64,000 nucleotides of DNA, from contig NTMA01000032.1 in assembly GCA_002917075.1 (NCBI GenBank), positions 62,001 to 126,000 of the forward strand. Reading direction: 5' to 3'. This stretch comes from Hawksworthiomyces lignivorus. Its lineage: Eukaryota > Ascomycota > Sordariomycetes > Ophiostomatales > Ophiostomataceae. Of the stretch, positions 1 through 11,153 are shown piece by piece. The notes beneath the pieces were generated by a model that saw nothing but the letters and a program-made list of their open reading frames with translations, had not been told where the DNA came from and ran no database searches. Each line of letters opens with the position of its first letter. Within the stretch, counting starts at the first letter, position 1. Made by a program: the position numbers and the translations under genes.

Positions 1-2456
1 TTTGGCTGATATCTTTTTTCTACTCTTTGGCTTCGTTCGTCATACGAGAAAAGACGGTGGCATGTCTTACTACAGAACCAAAAACCAAAAACAAGACCAA
101 AAGACCCCAGGCCCCGCGGAGAACCAAAATCGCCAAAAGAGCATGACTGACATGGTGGGGAAGAGGAAACAATCCCATCATTATTTCATATTATGCATCG
201 CTGACAACGGTGTGTTGGGTCCCTGTTATCGGGAATCGCCTTGTGTTTTGTCTCTCTTTCCACGAGCTCGTACAAAGAAAACCAGCTTTGGTTGCGCTGT
301 TGCTGACTGCAGATGACAGTTAGTCTGGGGTTGAGCTTGGGTTCGCCCTTTCGGCGTTGCCTTTGGTTCCGGGCCTGGACAAATCAACAAGCTCTTAACG
401 TAAACTGACAGCGAAAAGAACAATGGTGAAGACGGGAGTTAAGAAGCTCGAAAACGAACCAACCAGATGTGCTAATTTCTCCCAACTCTCCGTTTTGAGT
501 GGCGCTACCCCCGTTCGCTCTTCTTGCCTTACCCCAGACAGGTCTTTGGCCGGCGACTTTGTGCTTAGTCTTTGTGCTCCGTTCACCCTGGTGCCAATGC
601 TACCAAAGATGACTAAATATACTCAATCACCAATCAATCCCAATCGAGCATTATCACACAGCACCAAGTACATAGTTGTGCCGAGCCGAAACGGTAAGCT
701 TGCGAATGAAAACTTGTTACTGCTTCTAGGCCTAGAGCGAGCCAAGGGATGAGGACAAAAGTTGATCCTTTTTGGAGACGTGACTTGACTAAGCTACGCT
801 TATACGGAAATACGCATGTACGGAAAAAGATCTCTAGTGAATATGGCTGCTCACGATATCATCTCTCTTTTCTAGTTTTCTGGATTACGGAGTACATACA
901 TCAATTCACATTAATTTTTATATTTTTTTTACTGGCTTTAGCTGTTGTTTTGTTGTCAATTCCTGCGGGCCACGATGGAGCACGAAGCACACTCCCCCAT
1001 TGGAGGCTTGGCAAAACTGAGACCGTGCCAGATGTCGGACACGATGTGTTGGCGGTCAAAAAGCTAACACAATGAACAGTCCAGCAAATCCATTGGAGAA
1101 AAGGCTCTGTACCTGTGGCGGTCTGGACCTGCAGGCGCCTTCTGTTTGGTGCACAACAAGGGCCACCAAAAAACGCGTCCAGGCCCAAAAGAGGCCTCTC
1201 ACCTAAGACCCCTTTTTCCTGACGATGCACGCAGTGTTCTGTATCGTCGCTCTTTGTTTACAAAGAAAAAGCAAATGCTGGTTCAAAAAGGGAACTACCC
1301 CCCCTGGCTTCGGCATCAGCCCTGATCAACACTGCTGGGGGGGTCCGGCCGTGCTGGAACAACTTAAACCCTCTTTCGGGTAGGGGCTGAGAATAGACTA
1401 GTGCTAGCTAGTCAAGGCAAGAAATATGAGTGAGACAGTGACGCCGAAAGAAGAAATATAGTACGAAAAGAGCAATTAAAAGAAGAAGAAAGTACATACG
1501 TCGTAAAAGAGAGAAAAGGCAAAAGACTGACAGATAGCGCACTAGGGCGTGTCTGCAATATTGAGCTGAGCCCTGTCGTGAAGCAATTTCCTATTCATCG
1601 TATTTCATTGTCTTGCCTCCCCCGCGAAATTGCTCTTTTTCGTGTGCGTGGCTCTAGATCTCTGATGAGGCCGACAGGCGTCCTGCTTGCCCCTGACTCA
1701 GACAATCGCCGACCCAGTGCATTGGGTCGAGGACCCATCCAATTGCTAGATCCGGCGTGTAGTATACGAACACGCTGCCACGATGCTGCACCTGGGGAGG
1801 CGGTGTGGCCGAGACACCACACTTCCTGCTTTGCCCTAACTTTTTCCTCCTTTTCTTTGCTTTGCTTTGCTTTTCCTTGTTTTTCTTTTTCAATTTCCTT
1901 CTTTGTTCTCTCATTGGACGGGCGTACGATGTCAACAATGGACATCGTCCGGGCTCAGCTACCGCTTCACAGTTGTTTCACTCGACAGCGTGGTCTCGTA
2001 ATTTCCTTGTTCGGTTAATTAGTTTTGTGTATGCTTCCCCATGTTGCTGTGCATGAGCCCTGCTGTTGCTTTTTGTGTGTAGGGGGAGAGAGATCTACAG
2101 CATCGGTGCAATATCGGACACGAATATCTTCCTTCTTTTGAAGACCATGTGCTACAGAGAATGCGTGCCTCCACCGCAACGTGGAGCGTAGGGCAGTGAA
2201 GGAAGAACAAATCTGTATAATCTCGCTCTATGCTATCCCCTGGTACATTGTGAGTGCCATGATTCTTTTTTTCTATGCAAACGATGTAGACAACGCAACG
2301 CAGCGCAGCCAAATGTAGTTCCCCCCCGTCTGAAACCCGCACAGGGCTGAAGCAGCCATAGCGGCAGGCGCGGCTCGCTCCTCTGCTCTCCTTCTCCTCT
2401 CCCTTCCGTAGATTATCTCCCTAGCCGGCGGGATTTCTTCCACCTCCGCCCCGGGC
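1..2456. other. Intergenic, no gene recognised
   Basis: I see no convincing gene in this left edge. The reading frames present are short, overlap on both strands and lack family motifs or a coding codon pattern. There is a strong pyrimidine-rich stretch on the + strand at roughly 1838-1910 (TTTCCTCC/CTTTGCTTTG repeats). The right-hand end is the 3' flank of the minus-strand helicase gene. Confidence 0.6.
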
Positions 2457-4310
2457 TCATGTCACTCGCAGCTTCTGCATGCCGCGGCGGCGCCGGCCGC
2501 CGACCTCGCGGTTCTCCTCGATCTCCAGCAGGGCCTCGCGCTTCTTCTCGCCGACCAGCTTGAGAGCCTCGCGGGTGACGCGGGTCTCGAGGTTGACGCC
2601 CTCCTCCTCCCAGGCCTCGAGCGGGCGGCCCACGCGGCGCTCAATGGCCAGGACCAGGTCGACGTCGCGCTGGCCCACAAAGGTGACGGCCTCGCCGTCG
2701 CGGCCGGCGCGGGCGGTACGGCCGACACGGTGGATGTAGGCGTCCGGGTCGCGGGGCACGTCGTAGTTGATGACGAGGGCGACCTCGGGGATGTCGAGGC
2801 CGCGGGCGGCGACGTCGGTGGCCACGAGCACGCGGGCGGCCGCCGCGCGGAAGCGGCCCAGGTTGTCGGTGCGCTGGCGCTGGGGCAGGCCGCCGTGCAG
2901 CGCGGTGACGCGGTGGCCCAGCAGGCGCAGCAGGTGGTGCAGGTAGGCGGCGGTGGTGCCGCGGTTGGCAAACACGATGACGGCCGGCAGCTCCGCCGTG
3001 CGCGGCGTCGTCAGCAGCGCGTGCAGGTAGTGCTCGCGGTGCGTGACGGGCACGGTCAGGTGGCGCTGGCGCAGCGTCGACGGCACCGCCGGCGCCGCCG
3101 TCTCCACCTCGCACACAAACACGGGCAGCCGGCCGGGACGCCGCGGCGCCGCCTTGAGCGCGCGCACCTCGGGCGTCACCGTGGCCGTGAAGAGCAGCGT
3201 CTGCCGCTTCTCGGGCGGCGGCAGCACGCCCAGACACGCCTCCACGTCCGGCAGCATGCTGCCGGGTCCCGGGCCGCCGTTGGTGCCGCCCGCGCCCGCC
3301 GCCAGCAGCCGGTCCGCCTCGTCCAGCACGACGAACCGCACGCGGCTCAGCCCGCCCACTGTGTCTTCGCCCGACGTGCGGATATGGTCCGCCAGCCGGC
3401 CCGGCGTCGCAATGACAATGTGCGGCCGGCGCGCCAGCGCGATCGCCTGCGTCCGCATGTCCGCGCCGCCCGTCACCAGCAGCGCCTTGAGCGGCTGCGG
3501 CGACGAGATGGCCATGAACTGCTCGTAGATTTGCAGCGCCAGCTCGCGCGTCGGCGTCAGCACCAGCGCGAAGATGGCGCTCGGGTCCGCCGCCCACGCC
3601 TGCAGCACCGGAACCGCAAACGCCACTGTTTTGCCGGAACCCGTGCGGCTGCCGCCGATGCAGTCGTGGCCCTCCAGGATCGCCGGGATGCAGCCTTTCT
3701 GAATCGCCGTTGGCCGCCGGATGGCCATGTTGGCCAGCGACTGCACCAGCCACGGCCGCACCGACAGCGCCTCAAAGGTCGTGTGCGGGTCGGTCGGCGC
3801 GAGGATCGGCTTCGCGGTTGCTGCTGCGGGCACCGCTGTGCCATTCGCAGACGAAGCCTCGATGGCCTTTGCGGCCTCGTCGATGGCTTTCCGTGCATCT
3901 ATGGCATTGGAAGCTGCTGCAGCTCCCCCTGGTTGCCGCCGCACACGAGAAGGAGCACTGATCGAGATGGAGATCTGCTTCTCTTTGGGCACTGGAGGCA
4001 GTGCCACTGATGTCTCTTTCTTGTCATTGTCGTCTCCCTCCTCCTCGTCTTCCTCTTCTTCCTCGCTGCTATTTTCAGATCCCTCGGAATCATCTGAGCC
4101 TTCCAAGTCTTCTGATTGCTCAGACCCAGAATCTATATCATCATTGTCGCTCTCTTCGTCTGCATCTAGCCTGACTCGGCGCTTCTTCCGCGGCTCGTCG
4201 TTATCAAGATAATCGGACTCATCTTCAGAGCTCAGCGGTGGGCTGTCGTCTCTGAGATCCTTCCGCCGGACCACCTTTCCGAGAACTGTAGGTGCGGTAG
4301 TTGCTGGCAT
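2457..4310 (-). CDS. DBP8: ATP-dependent DEAD-box RNA helicase Dbp8
   Basis: Predicted nucleolar RNA helicase of 617 aa that unwinds pre-rRNA/snoRNA duplexes during 18S rRNA and small-subunit processing (family knowledge). Seen: an acidic Ser/Glu/Asp-rich tail with a basic KKRRVR patch (residues 20-100), then a complete helicase core. Motifs are the Q-motif RRPTAIQ (198-204), Walker A SRTGSGKT (221-228), PTRELA (253-258), ATPGR (301-305), DEAD (330-333), TAT (375-377), [10 protein letters not shown] (497-506) and [10 protein letters not shown] (527-536). The stretch around [13 protein letters not shown] with the following [19 protein letters not shown] is typical of Dbp8/DDX49 rather than other DEAD-box branches. 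No intron is needed. The start is the ATG at 4310; the open frame runs five codons further up but only to a TTG. A Gly-rich insert follows the DEAD box (residues 338-351). A 426-codon frame on the opposite strand is a shadow of the GC-rich codons. Confidence 0.93.
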   Translation of the reverse strand: MPATTAPTVLGKVVRRKDLRDDSPPLSSEDESDYLDNDEPRKKRRVRLDADEESDNDDIDSGSEQSEDLEGSDDSEGSENSSEEEEEDEEEGDDNDKKETSVALPPVPKEKQISISISAPSRVRRQPGGAAAASNAIDARKAIDEAAKAIEASSANGTAVPAAATAKPILAPTDPHTTFEALSVRPWLVQSLANMAIRRPTAIQKGCIPAILEGHDCIGGSRTGSGKTVAFAVPVLQAWAADPSAIFALVLTPTRELALQIYEQFMAISSPQPLKALLVTGGADMRTQAIALARRPHIVIATPGRLADHIRTSGEDTVGGLSRVRFVVLDEADRLLAAGAGGTNGGPGPGSMLPDVEACLGVLPPPEKRQTLLFTATVTPEVRALKAAPRRPGRLPVFVCEVETAAPAVPSTLRQRHLTVPVTHREHYLHALLTTPRTAELPAVIVFANRGTTAAYLHHLLRLLGHRVTALHGGLPQRQRTDNLGRFRAAAARVLVATDVAARGLDIPEVALVINYDVPRDPDAYIHRVGRTARAGRDGEAVTFVGQRDVDLVLAIERRVGRPLEAWEEEGVNLETRVTREALKLVGEKKREALLEIEENREVGGRRRRGMQKLRVT

Positions 4311-7300
4311 TGTGCTGCTGCTCAAGTTTCCGACTCAGACCGATCAGGAGCGCCTATGGCTGGGCTAGAGCAGTACCAATGTGTTTGTGATGGCTGTGAT
4401 GGCTGCTTCTTAGTTTCGCCTGCACTTTTTATTCTGCCGCCATTAAAAAAAAATTTACGGTGTGGGACATTTAGGCGGTGACAGACGATAACGTAGACAG
4501 GAGCGATGGAAAAGTGGGTCCATTCTTGATCCCACTAAAACGGTAGGTGCCATCTGTTGTTTTGAAGCTAATGTGCACTAGCAGCTGCTCTCACATGCCT
4601 CACATCAAGCGCGCGCCTGACCCTCTTGAAGCCTTAAGCATATGGCATTCCATGGTGCCAGTGATTGATTTCTGTCTGTTGAGAATTTAATTGCTTCACG
4701 TCCAATTTCAGACAACATTCGTTTGTGTTAAGATGTCTCCTGACTCCTGCTTTTCCTAGGCAAATCATAGGATTGCATGGGATAGGGCTGACGCATAAAT
4801 CACCACGCATCTGCCTTGCCGGTCCCAAACTAGTAGGTTTGGTCGAGGTATGTATATGACGAGAGAAATCAGATCAGACTTAGTCGGAAGACTACTAGCT
4901 GGCAGCGAAAGATGCATGAGAATTCGGAACACGTAGAGATGAAATGCAATCTGAGTACGCATACAGAGTAGAGTGCTGTAGCAAAATCCAAAATCCAAAA
5001 ACCCTTGAGCCAAATTGCACCCCTGGCCCGCTGGCGGCGCTTAGCGCTGGGAGCGGACGATCCTGACCCGATCCTAGCAGCTATGAATTAGACCTATCAT
5101 TTGATTGGGAGACAACTAGTGCTCAACCTGAGCCCTGCGAACTTTGATTCTGTCGCTCTCTGTCGTTTAGGGAACCCGGACTATTGCATTAGCCATTAGA
5201 ATCTCCTTTTTGTTTTTGGCTGACAGTCCTTCGAGATATGCACTTGCATCCGGAAATCCAAACGAAGAGAGACAAAGGTTTTCTCTTGACTGGCCGTGGT
5301 TGAGACTGGCCATCATGAGCACAAGTAGGAAATTCGCATGGGCCAGTCGATCTAATGGGAGCTGTAACATTTCCGATTGGTGCCATCTTCCACACCTTGT
5401 GGAAGATCGGCCTCCTCAATTACCAAAGAGGTAGCAGTGCGGTAGCTGCACGGGAAAAGGGGAAGGCGTGCCTCCGTGCACGTCGTTGGCTTCAATAGCC
5501 GCCGAAAGCTACATCGCACACATTTGAAGGAGGGTCCGCTTTGTGTGTGTCGCAAGCGGATGCATCCACTTCAACAGCCATCGACAATCATTTCCCATAC
5601 CGTGGATCCGTTGGAAAGCCCTGCCTCACCGAGAGACGCGCTGTTCTGCATAAACGAGTGCGTCGGCAGACGATGCCGATGCGGCGAATTCGATCGAACC
5701 AGGTTACGGAATTCAGTTGCTGGCGAAGCCCAAGTCACGGAAAAGCCGCTTCGAGGTCTGGGTCTGCTACCTGCCATGACTGCTCGAACTGCGATACGAG
5801 CGTGAAGTCGGACATTGTCACGACCAAAATGTAACAGATCAACCTTGCTACATTAATACCTATGCCACGTCAAATGGCGCTGACGACGATCTCCACAGTC
5901 CACAGGGCTGCGACTTTCCTGGACCTATTTGGAAGCGGGAGAGCCGGTTGCAATGAGATGAACGACGGTGGCGTCAATACTATGGGAAGGTAATTCTTGG
6001 CATCTGTAAACCTTACACATATAGCAAAAAGCCGAGATTCTAGATCCAGCTTGCTAGCCGAAAAGTGTACTACCATGTTTCTAGGAGGCACTAGGGGCCA
6101 TCGCAGAGGTCTTGGTCTTGGTATTTGAAGTACGAGGACGCGCTCTCCGTTTTCAGCAGAGGTTGTTTACATCGTATTTGCTGCAACAGGCTCTCTGCAC
6201 GAAAATGCGCGAGAGATGAGTTCGCGCCAGTTTCAGCATCATCACTAAGCTCGACCAAGGGGGCCACTACGTTTCATGACATCGAATGTTGGCGGAGCGA
6301 CATATACAGCGACAAGCAAATACGAGGACATGCACTCCGTATGAGCTTTATGGAATTAATTTCCCTTGGGATTCTTGTCAGGGCTGCTTTGGGATACGGG
6401 AGTGGCTGTTAGAGGACGACGTATTAAACTACAGCAACAGTAGATAGACTGTTTCAGTGGTTGCCAACGGGCGGCAAAAAGCCCACTTTGATTGACAAGG
6501 GTCTTGTGGGTGCTGTGGATGCTGTGGGCAGCCTCTTTTTCTTTTCATGGGGAAATCGTCCCGTGCTGGGAGCCCGAAGCTTTTGGGTTTCTTTGGCCAT
6601 CTTTTCTCGGTCTCTCTCTGCCTCTCTGCCTCTCTGACTCTCTTTATGCTATCTCGGAGGCGGGAGAATATATTGGTGACGAATGCTGGCAGTGTTCTTT
6701 CCCTCCTGTCACTCCCCCCTTTCTCAGTATAGCTCCGTACGTTCTCTCCCGCGCTCCCTCCAATCGCATTCGTCATCACCTTCACAAAAAGAGCACATGC
6801 ACCGTCGCAATGTGTTGCTAGTTTAGGGAATCCCAGCGCTCCTGCCATTTGCTCTCTGATCTCTGACTGAGTAGACATATCACTTTTGTCTCCTCCCACC
6901 AATCCGCTCCTTCCTGCTCTCCTTGTGCCCTTGCTATTTTTTTGCCCCTTCTTGCTCTTGTTCTTGCTCTTTCTCTTGTTATGCAGTTTTTCGGCAGTTT
7001 CCTTGTGTGGTAAGCACTTTTGTTTACTCCGTAATATTGGTCTTTCCTCGGCGGCGTGAGCGAGAAGTGAGAGCGGGAAAGTGCGTCCTGGGTGTGCGTG
7101 TCTGTGTATGTGTGTGTGCGTATGTGCGTGTGCTGTGCTGTCTTGTCTCGCCCCTTCCGCTCTTCAACCGTCTGACACCAACGACGGCTTCTCCACTCCC
7201 AATCCGCTTTTAGCGTAGGACTTTCCCACTTTTCTGCATCCTGTCGTCTCGCCTCTCCCACTCGCTCTTGCTCTCTCTGCGCTCTGTGCTCTTGGCCTGG

Positions 7301-8063
7301 CGCTCTTTCCCTTGGCCCCTCAGGCTCTGCTTGCCCCTCTGTCTCCTCCTCTCCCCTCCTACGATACCCCTCTGTCCTCTTCCGTAGCCTTCTCACCCCA
7401 AAATATCCACTGTCCAACATCGTCTCTTCCAGACGTCCTTCGTTTATTATCCTTTTCTTCCCTCAGCTTCTACCACTACCCGACCACATCCAATTTCTCA
7501 ATCGACTCTTGCTCTTCTTCAGCAAAGCCGTCTTTTCTCTTTCTTTTTATTTCTTTCGTTTCTGTTTTCTTTTTTATATTATCATTCGTTTTCTTTTGTC
7601 TTGTCTCTTCCACAGCGTTTATTTTGTGTTTCGTCTTTTGGTTTCACATCTTCTCTCTTTCCTTGCTCCCGACGACTCTCGCTTTTGCAACTTCACCTCT
7701 CGTGAGAAACGACCCGCACGACATCTACCAACAGGCCGAGTCGAGCCCGCCGTTTCCATCCGATCCACCCTAGTTGACGCCGCCGTACCTGCTCATCACT
7801 TATTCTGTTTACTCGAACCCGGTTTTGCCATCCGCCGATCTCTCTTCTCTTCTATATTCGACAAATTCCTTTTTGACCACCCTTCCGCCTCGTTCGAAGA
7901 CGAGCAGCTATCAATCCCGGCATTCCAGCCAAACGCTGTTTGGGTACCGCCAGACAATATCTGCAGACACTGCTGTCGTTGGGCATTACTGCCTGCGAAA
8001 GTGCAGTTTACATCTGCCGCTTGAACTTTTCTCCTCCTTGTCTTCGCTTCACCGCAGTTGACA
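4311..8063. other. Intergenic; long leader of the MAPKK gene on the right
   Basis: No gene recognised. The left part (4311 to about 6400) carries the minus-strand helicase promoter and short unconvincing frames. From about 6560 to 8060 the + strand is markedly pyrimidine-rich (TCTCTCTGCC, TTTCTTTTT and similar), which is typical of a long fungal promoter or 5' leader for the MAPKK starting at 8064. A GT-rich tract lies at about 7090-7140. The sequence CACCGCAG ends seven bases before the start codon and could be the acceptor of a leader intron; this is unproven. Confidence 0.5.
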
Positions 8064-9776
8064 ATGCCTGACCACGACCCTACTGGCGCTGCCGTCGAGG
8101 CACAGATTCCGGCAATGGCATCATTGTCCCTCGACCCTTCTGCCGCTCTTAATCCTATTCAATCTCTCTCCCCGTCTCCTGTGCCTATGTTGCCAAACAA
8201 TGTTCCTCTCCTTCGCCCTGCCATACCTGGTGCCCGAGCCAACGGTGGCTCCAGGACACCTCGCCTTGGTCTCGCCATTCCATCTTCAAACAACGTTAAG
8301 CCCGTCGGTGGCCCTGTTCCACAGCTTCAGCCTGTCAGCCGACCGCTGCCTGTGCTGCACCTTGCCACCCCTATGGGCAGCCAGGGTGTCCCTCACGAGC
8401 AGCTGCCTGGCCGTTCTCAGCCTTCACTTCAGAGCGCTTCCGGTGGCAGCGAAAGCAGTGCTGCACACAGCCGCTCCGGCAGCTTCGGCCCCCTCGACGG
8501 CCGTGCGAGCAACCCTACTTCCGCAGGCTCCCAATACTCGGCTCTATCTTTTGCCAGCCAATATGGTATCGGTTCGACTCGTCCACACGGCACTCCCGAC
8601 CCTGTCTCCGCCGTAGGCTCTCTGTATTCTGAGCTGAGCGAGGGCGGCGTCAGTATGGAGCGTGAAGGCAGCATGTCTGGGCTGGAATCTTTTGATAAGC
8701 AGACTCTCGCAAAGGCCCGCTCGCAGGACGTCGAAGAATTGGACGATGAAGGCTGGCGCATCGCTAGTCTTGAAAAGAGAATCATCGAGCTGGGCAGTCT
8801 CGGCGAGGGTGCTGGCGGTGCTGTGACCCGCTGCCAGCTTAGAGGTGGCAAGACGATATTCGCACTCAAGATCATCACAACGAATCCGGACCCCGATGTG
8901 AAGAAACAGATTGTGCGCGAAATCGGCTTCAACAAAGACTGTGCTTCCGAACACATCTGTCGCTACTATGGTGCGTTTGTCGACCCGGCAACGGCCACTA
9001 TCTCCATTGCCATGGAGTTTTGCGAGGGTGGTTCCCTGGATAGCATCTACCGTGAAGTCAAGCGCCTCGGTGGACGCACCGGCGAGAAGGTCCTTGGCAA
9101 GATTGCTGAGGGCGTGCTGCGTGGCTTGACCTACTTGAACTCCAAGAAAATCATTCATCGCGACATCAAGCCTTCCAACATCTTGCTCTGTCGCAACGGC
9201 GAAGTCAAGCTGTGCGACTTCGGCGTTTCTGGCGACTTCGGTACCAAGGGCGAAGCCAACACATTCATTGGCACGAGTTACTACATGGCACCGGAGCGCA
9301 TTACCGGCCAGAGCTACACTATCACCTCTGATGTGTGGTCGACTGGTGTGACACTACTGGAGGTGGCTCAGCACCGCTTCCCCTTCCCAGCCGACGGCAC
9401 AGAGATGCAGCCGCGGGCGGGTCTCATCGACCTCTTGACGTATATCGTACGGCAGCCGATCCCCAAGCTTAAGGACGAACCGGAGGCGAACATCTTCTGG
9501 AGCGACAACTTTAAGAAGTTTATCGAGCGCTGGTACGTATTGCGGTCCATGGCTTCTTCCATTTTGAATTTGCAGTATGGTTACTAATAGCCTTTTAGTC
9601 TCGAGAAGGAGCCGAGCCGTCGTGCGTCGCCATGGCGCATGCTGGAGCACCCATGGATGGTGGAGATGTGTGCCAAGCGCGTCAACATGGCTCGTTACCT
9701 CTCCAAAGTGTGGGGCTGGGACGAAGAGCCGAACCAAACAGCCGACGGCGGCACGCTTGCCGGTGGCACTCTATGA
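8064..9776 (+). CDS. MKK1: MAP kinase kinase of the cell-wall-integrity pathway (Mkk1 type)
   Basis: Dual-specificity kinase of 548 aa expected to relay the signal from the Bck1-type MAPKKK to the Slt2/Mps1-type MAPK (family knowledge). Exons 8064-9532 and 9599-9776; the 66-nt intron starts GTACGT, has a perfect TACTAAT branch site near 9582 and ends TTTTAG, completing a TG|T cysteine codon. The long Ser/Pro-rich N-terminus contains a MAPK-docking-like [10 protein letters not shown] (64-73). The kinase domain begins near 240: glycine loop GEGAGG (248-252), lysine in FALKI (K269), HRDIKPSN (365-372), DFG (385-387), activation loop [19 protein letters not shown] (390-408) with candidate phospho-threonines T394 and T400, and MAPERI. 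The loop resembles filamentous-fungal Mkk1 more than Ste7 or Pbs2. The start is the ATG at 8064; the frame extends two codons up only to a TTG. Exon 2 gives the C-terminus with [20 protein letters not shown]. Confidence 0.92.
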
Positions 9777-11153
9777 AAGAACGCCAACACAAAAGAAACG
9801 CTAGGGAGAGCTATAGGAAACTGAACAGCCGATCATATCACCCTATAGCAATGAAATAGTCGGCTTCTCGACCTACATCTATTTATTCACATATCTTACA
9901 CTCAAGATTGTATATACTTTGACATACTTGACGTCAACGCGTTGCTTGACTCGAGTGCACACAAATCAATGAGCCTTCTCAGACTGTCGCTGACACGAAA
10001 GGAGAGGGCAAACGCCTCAGGCAAAGCCGATGGCAATACTCAGCCGGATCTATTTTCATTTGTGATTTTTGTGGTATGAGACTGGATGAACGCAGGATTG
10101 GATATCACTAGGTCATGGAGGAAATTGTTTAGGACTTGAGCGAATTTTGGGATTTCTGGCTATACGTACTAGGATTGGGGTCATTCGAAAAGGGGAGAAG
10201 AAGCATTGACATGAAGGACATACTTTTCTGGTCTGATAGTTATTTCTTACCTGGTCTACGTTGTGTGACCTTTTTTGGATCGCCTTGGAACGAGAGAACA
10301 AAGAGGTAGCGTCTGCTGCCGCACGCCTTCGTCTAATTGATTTTGGTTTGTTTGATGAGTACGGAACTCCTAAGAGACTAGCATATGCATGGTATTTTCT
10401 TAACATCTTCGCTCATATGCTTAAAATTTCAACTCGATATTAACACTTTCTAATCTATTTACAAGAATTTATGAATAGTTAGAACCATTTCTGACAATCT
10501 CCTAGTCCATATATAAATATATCTTCAATGTTGCAAGCAAATTACACTTCCATCTAATACAATCCGTTTCATCAAACAGTATTTTCTATTAGTAGGGTAT
10601 CATTTCGACTAGTATCATATTATATGATTGATTAGTTAAAAATGAAATAGCGTCATCCTGACTCTCTTTTATCTTAGATGCTGAAGTGACATATCAAGCA
10701 GTCGAACAAACAAATGCCGATGGTATATACCCGGACTCCCTATGCCTGACGATCGTTTTTCCTGTTCCCACCGTTTTCTCAGCCGTCTTCCTTCTCACTG
10801 CGATGCAAAAACCATGCCATTCAAGGCAGCTTCATTCTATCCTGCAACAATTCCCTTCCGTTCTACTCCTTTTTATTACCTATCACAGCATCGTATATTA
10901 TAAATGAAAGCAAGACAGCAAAGCAGGAAATACTGCAACATTCACACAAGCACCTGCATCGCCGATCTGCGTAGAATGCAACAAAGTAATATGTCATCAC
11001 AAGAAAAAAAAAGTCTCACAGCTTTCAAAAGGGCGATGGCTGTCGCCTATGCTTCTGAAAAGCGAGACCGAAAGAGTAGCAGTACGGGCTGGGGAAGCCG
11101 GGTGCGCGGAGCGCGCTGCCGGCCGCGGCGCTCGGCAGTGCCGAAGCCGCCAT
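9777..11153. other. Intergenic, AT-rich core
   Basis: This lies between the tails of the convergent MAPKK and Pus7 genes. An AT-rich island occupies about 10380-10680 (for example the ATATATAAATATAT stretch near 10510). No coding motif or RNA gene was recognised. Confidence 0.6.

Noticed and set aside
2730..4010. 426-codon open frame antisense to Dbp8
   Set aside because: Arg/Gly/Ala/His-rich translation with no motif; a shadow of GC-rich third positions in the real gene.
4311..4325. N-terminal extension of Dbp8 starting five codons earlier
   Set aside because: The upstream codon is TTG; the first ATG at 4310 is preferred. The same reasoning was used for Mkk1, Phs1, Skp1 and Laa1.
5690..5710. 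B-box-like GGTTCGATCGA on the minus strand
   Set aside because: Lacks the CC ending and any acceptor-stem pairing.
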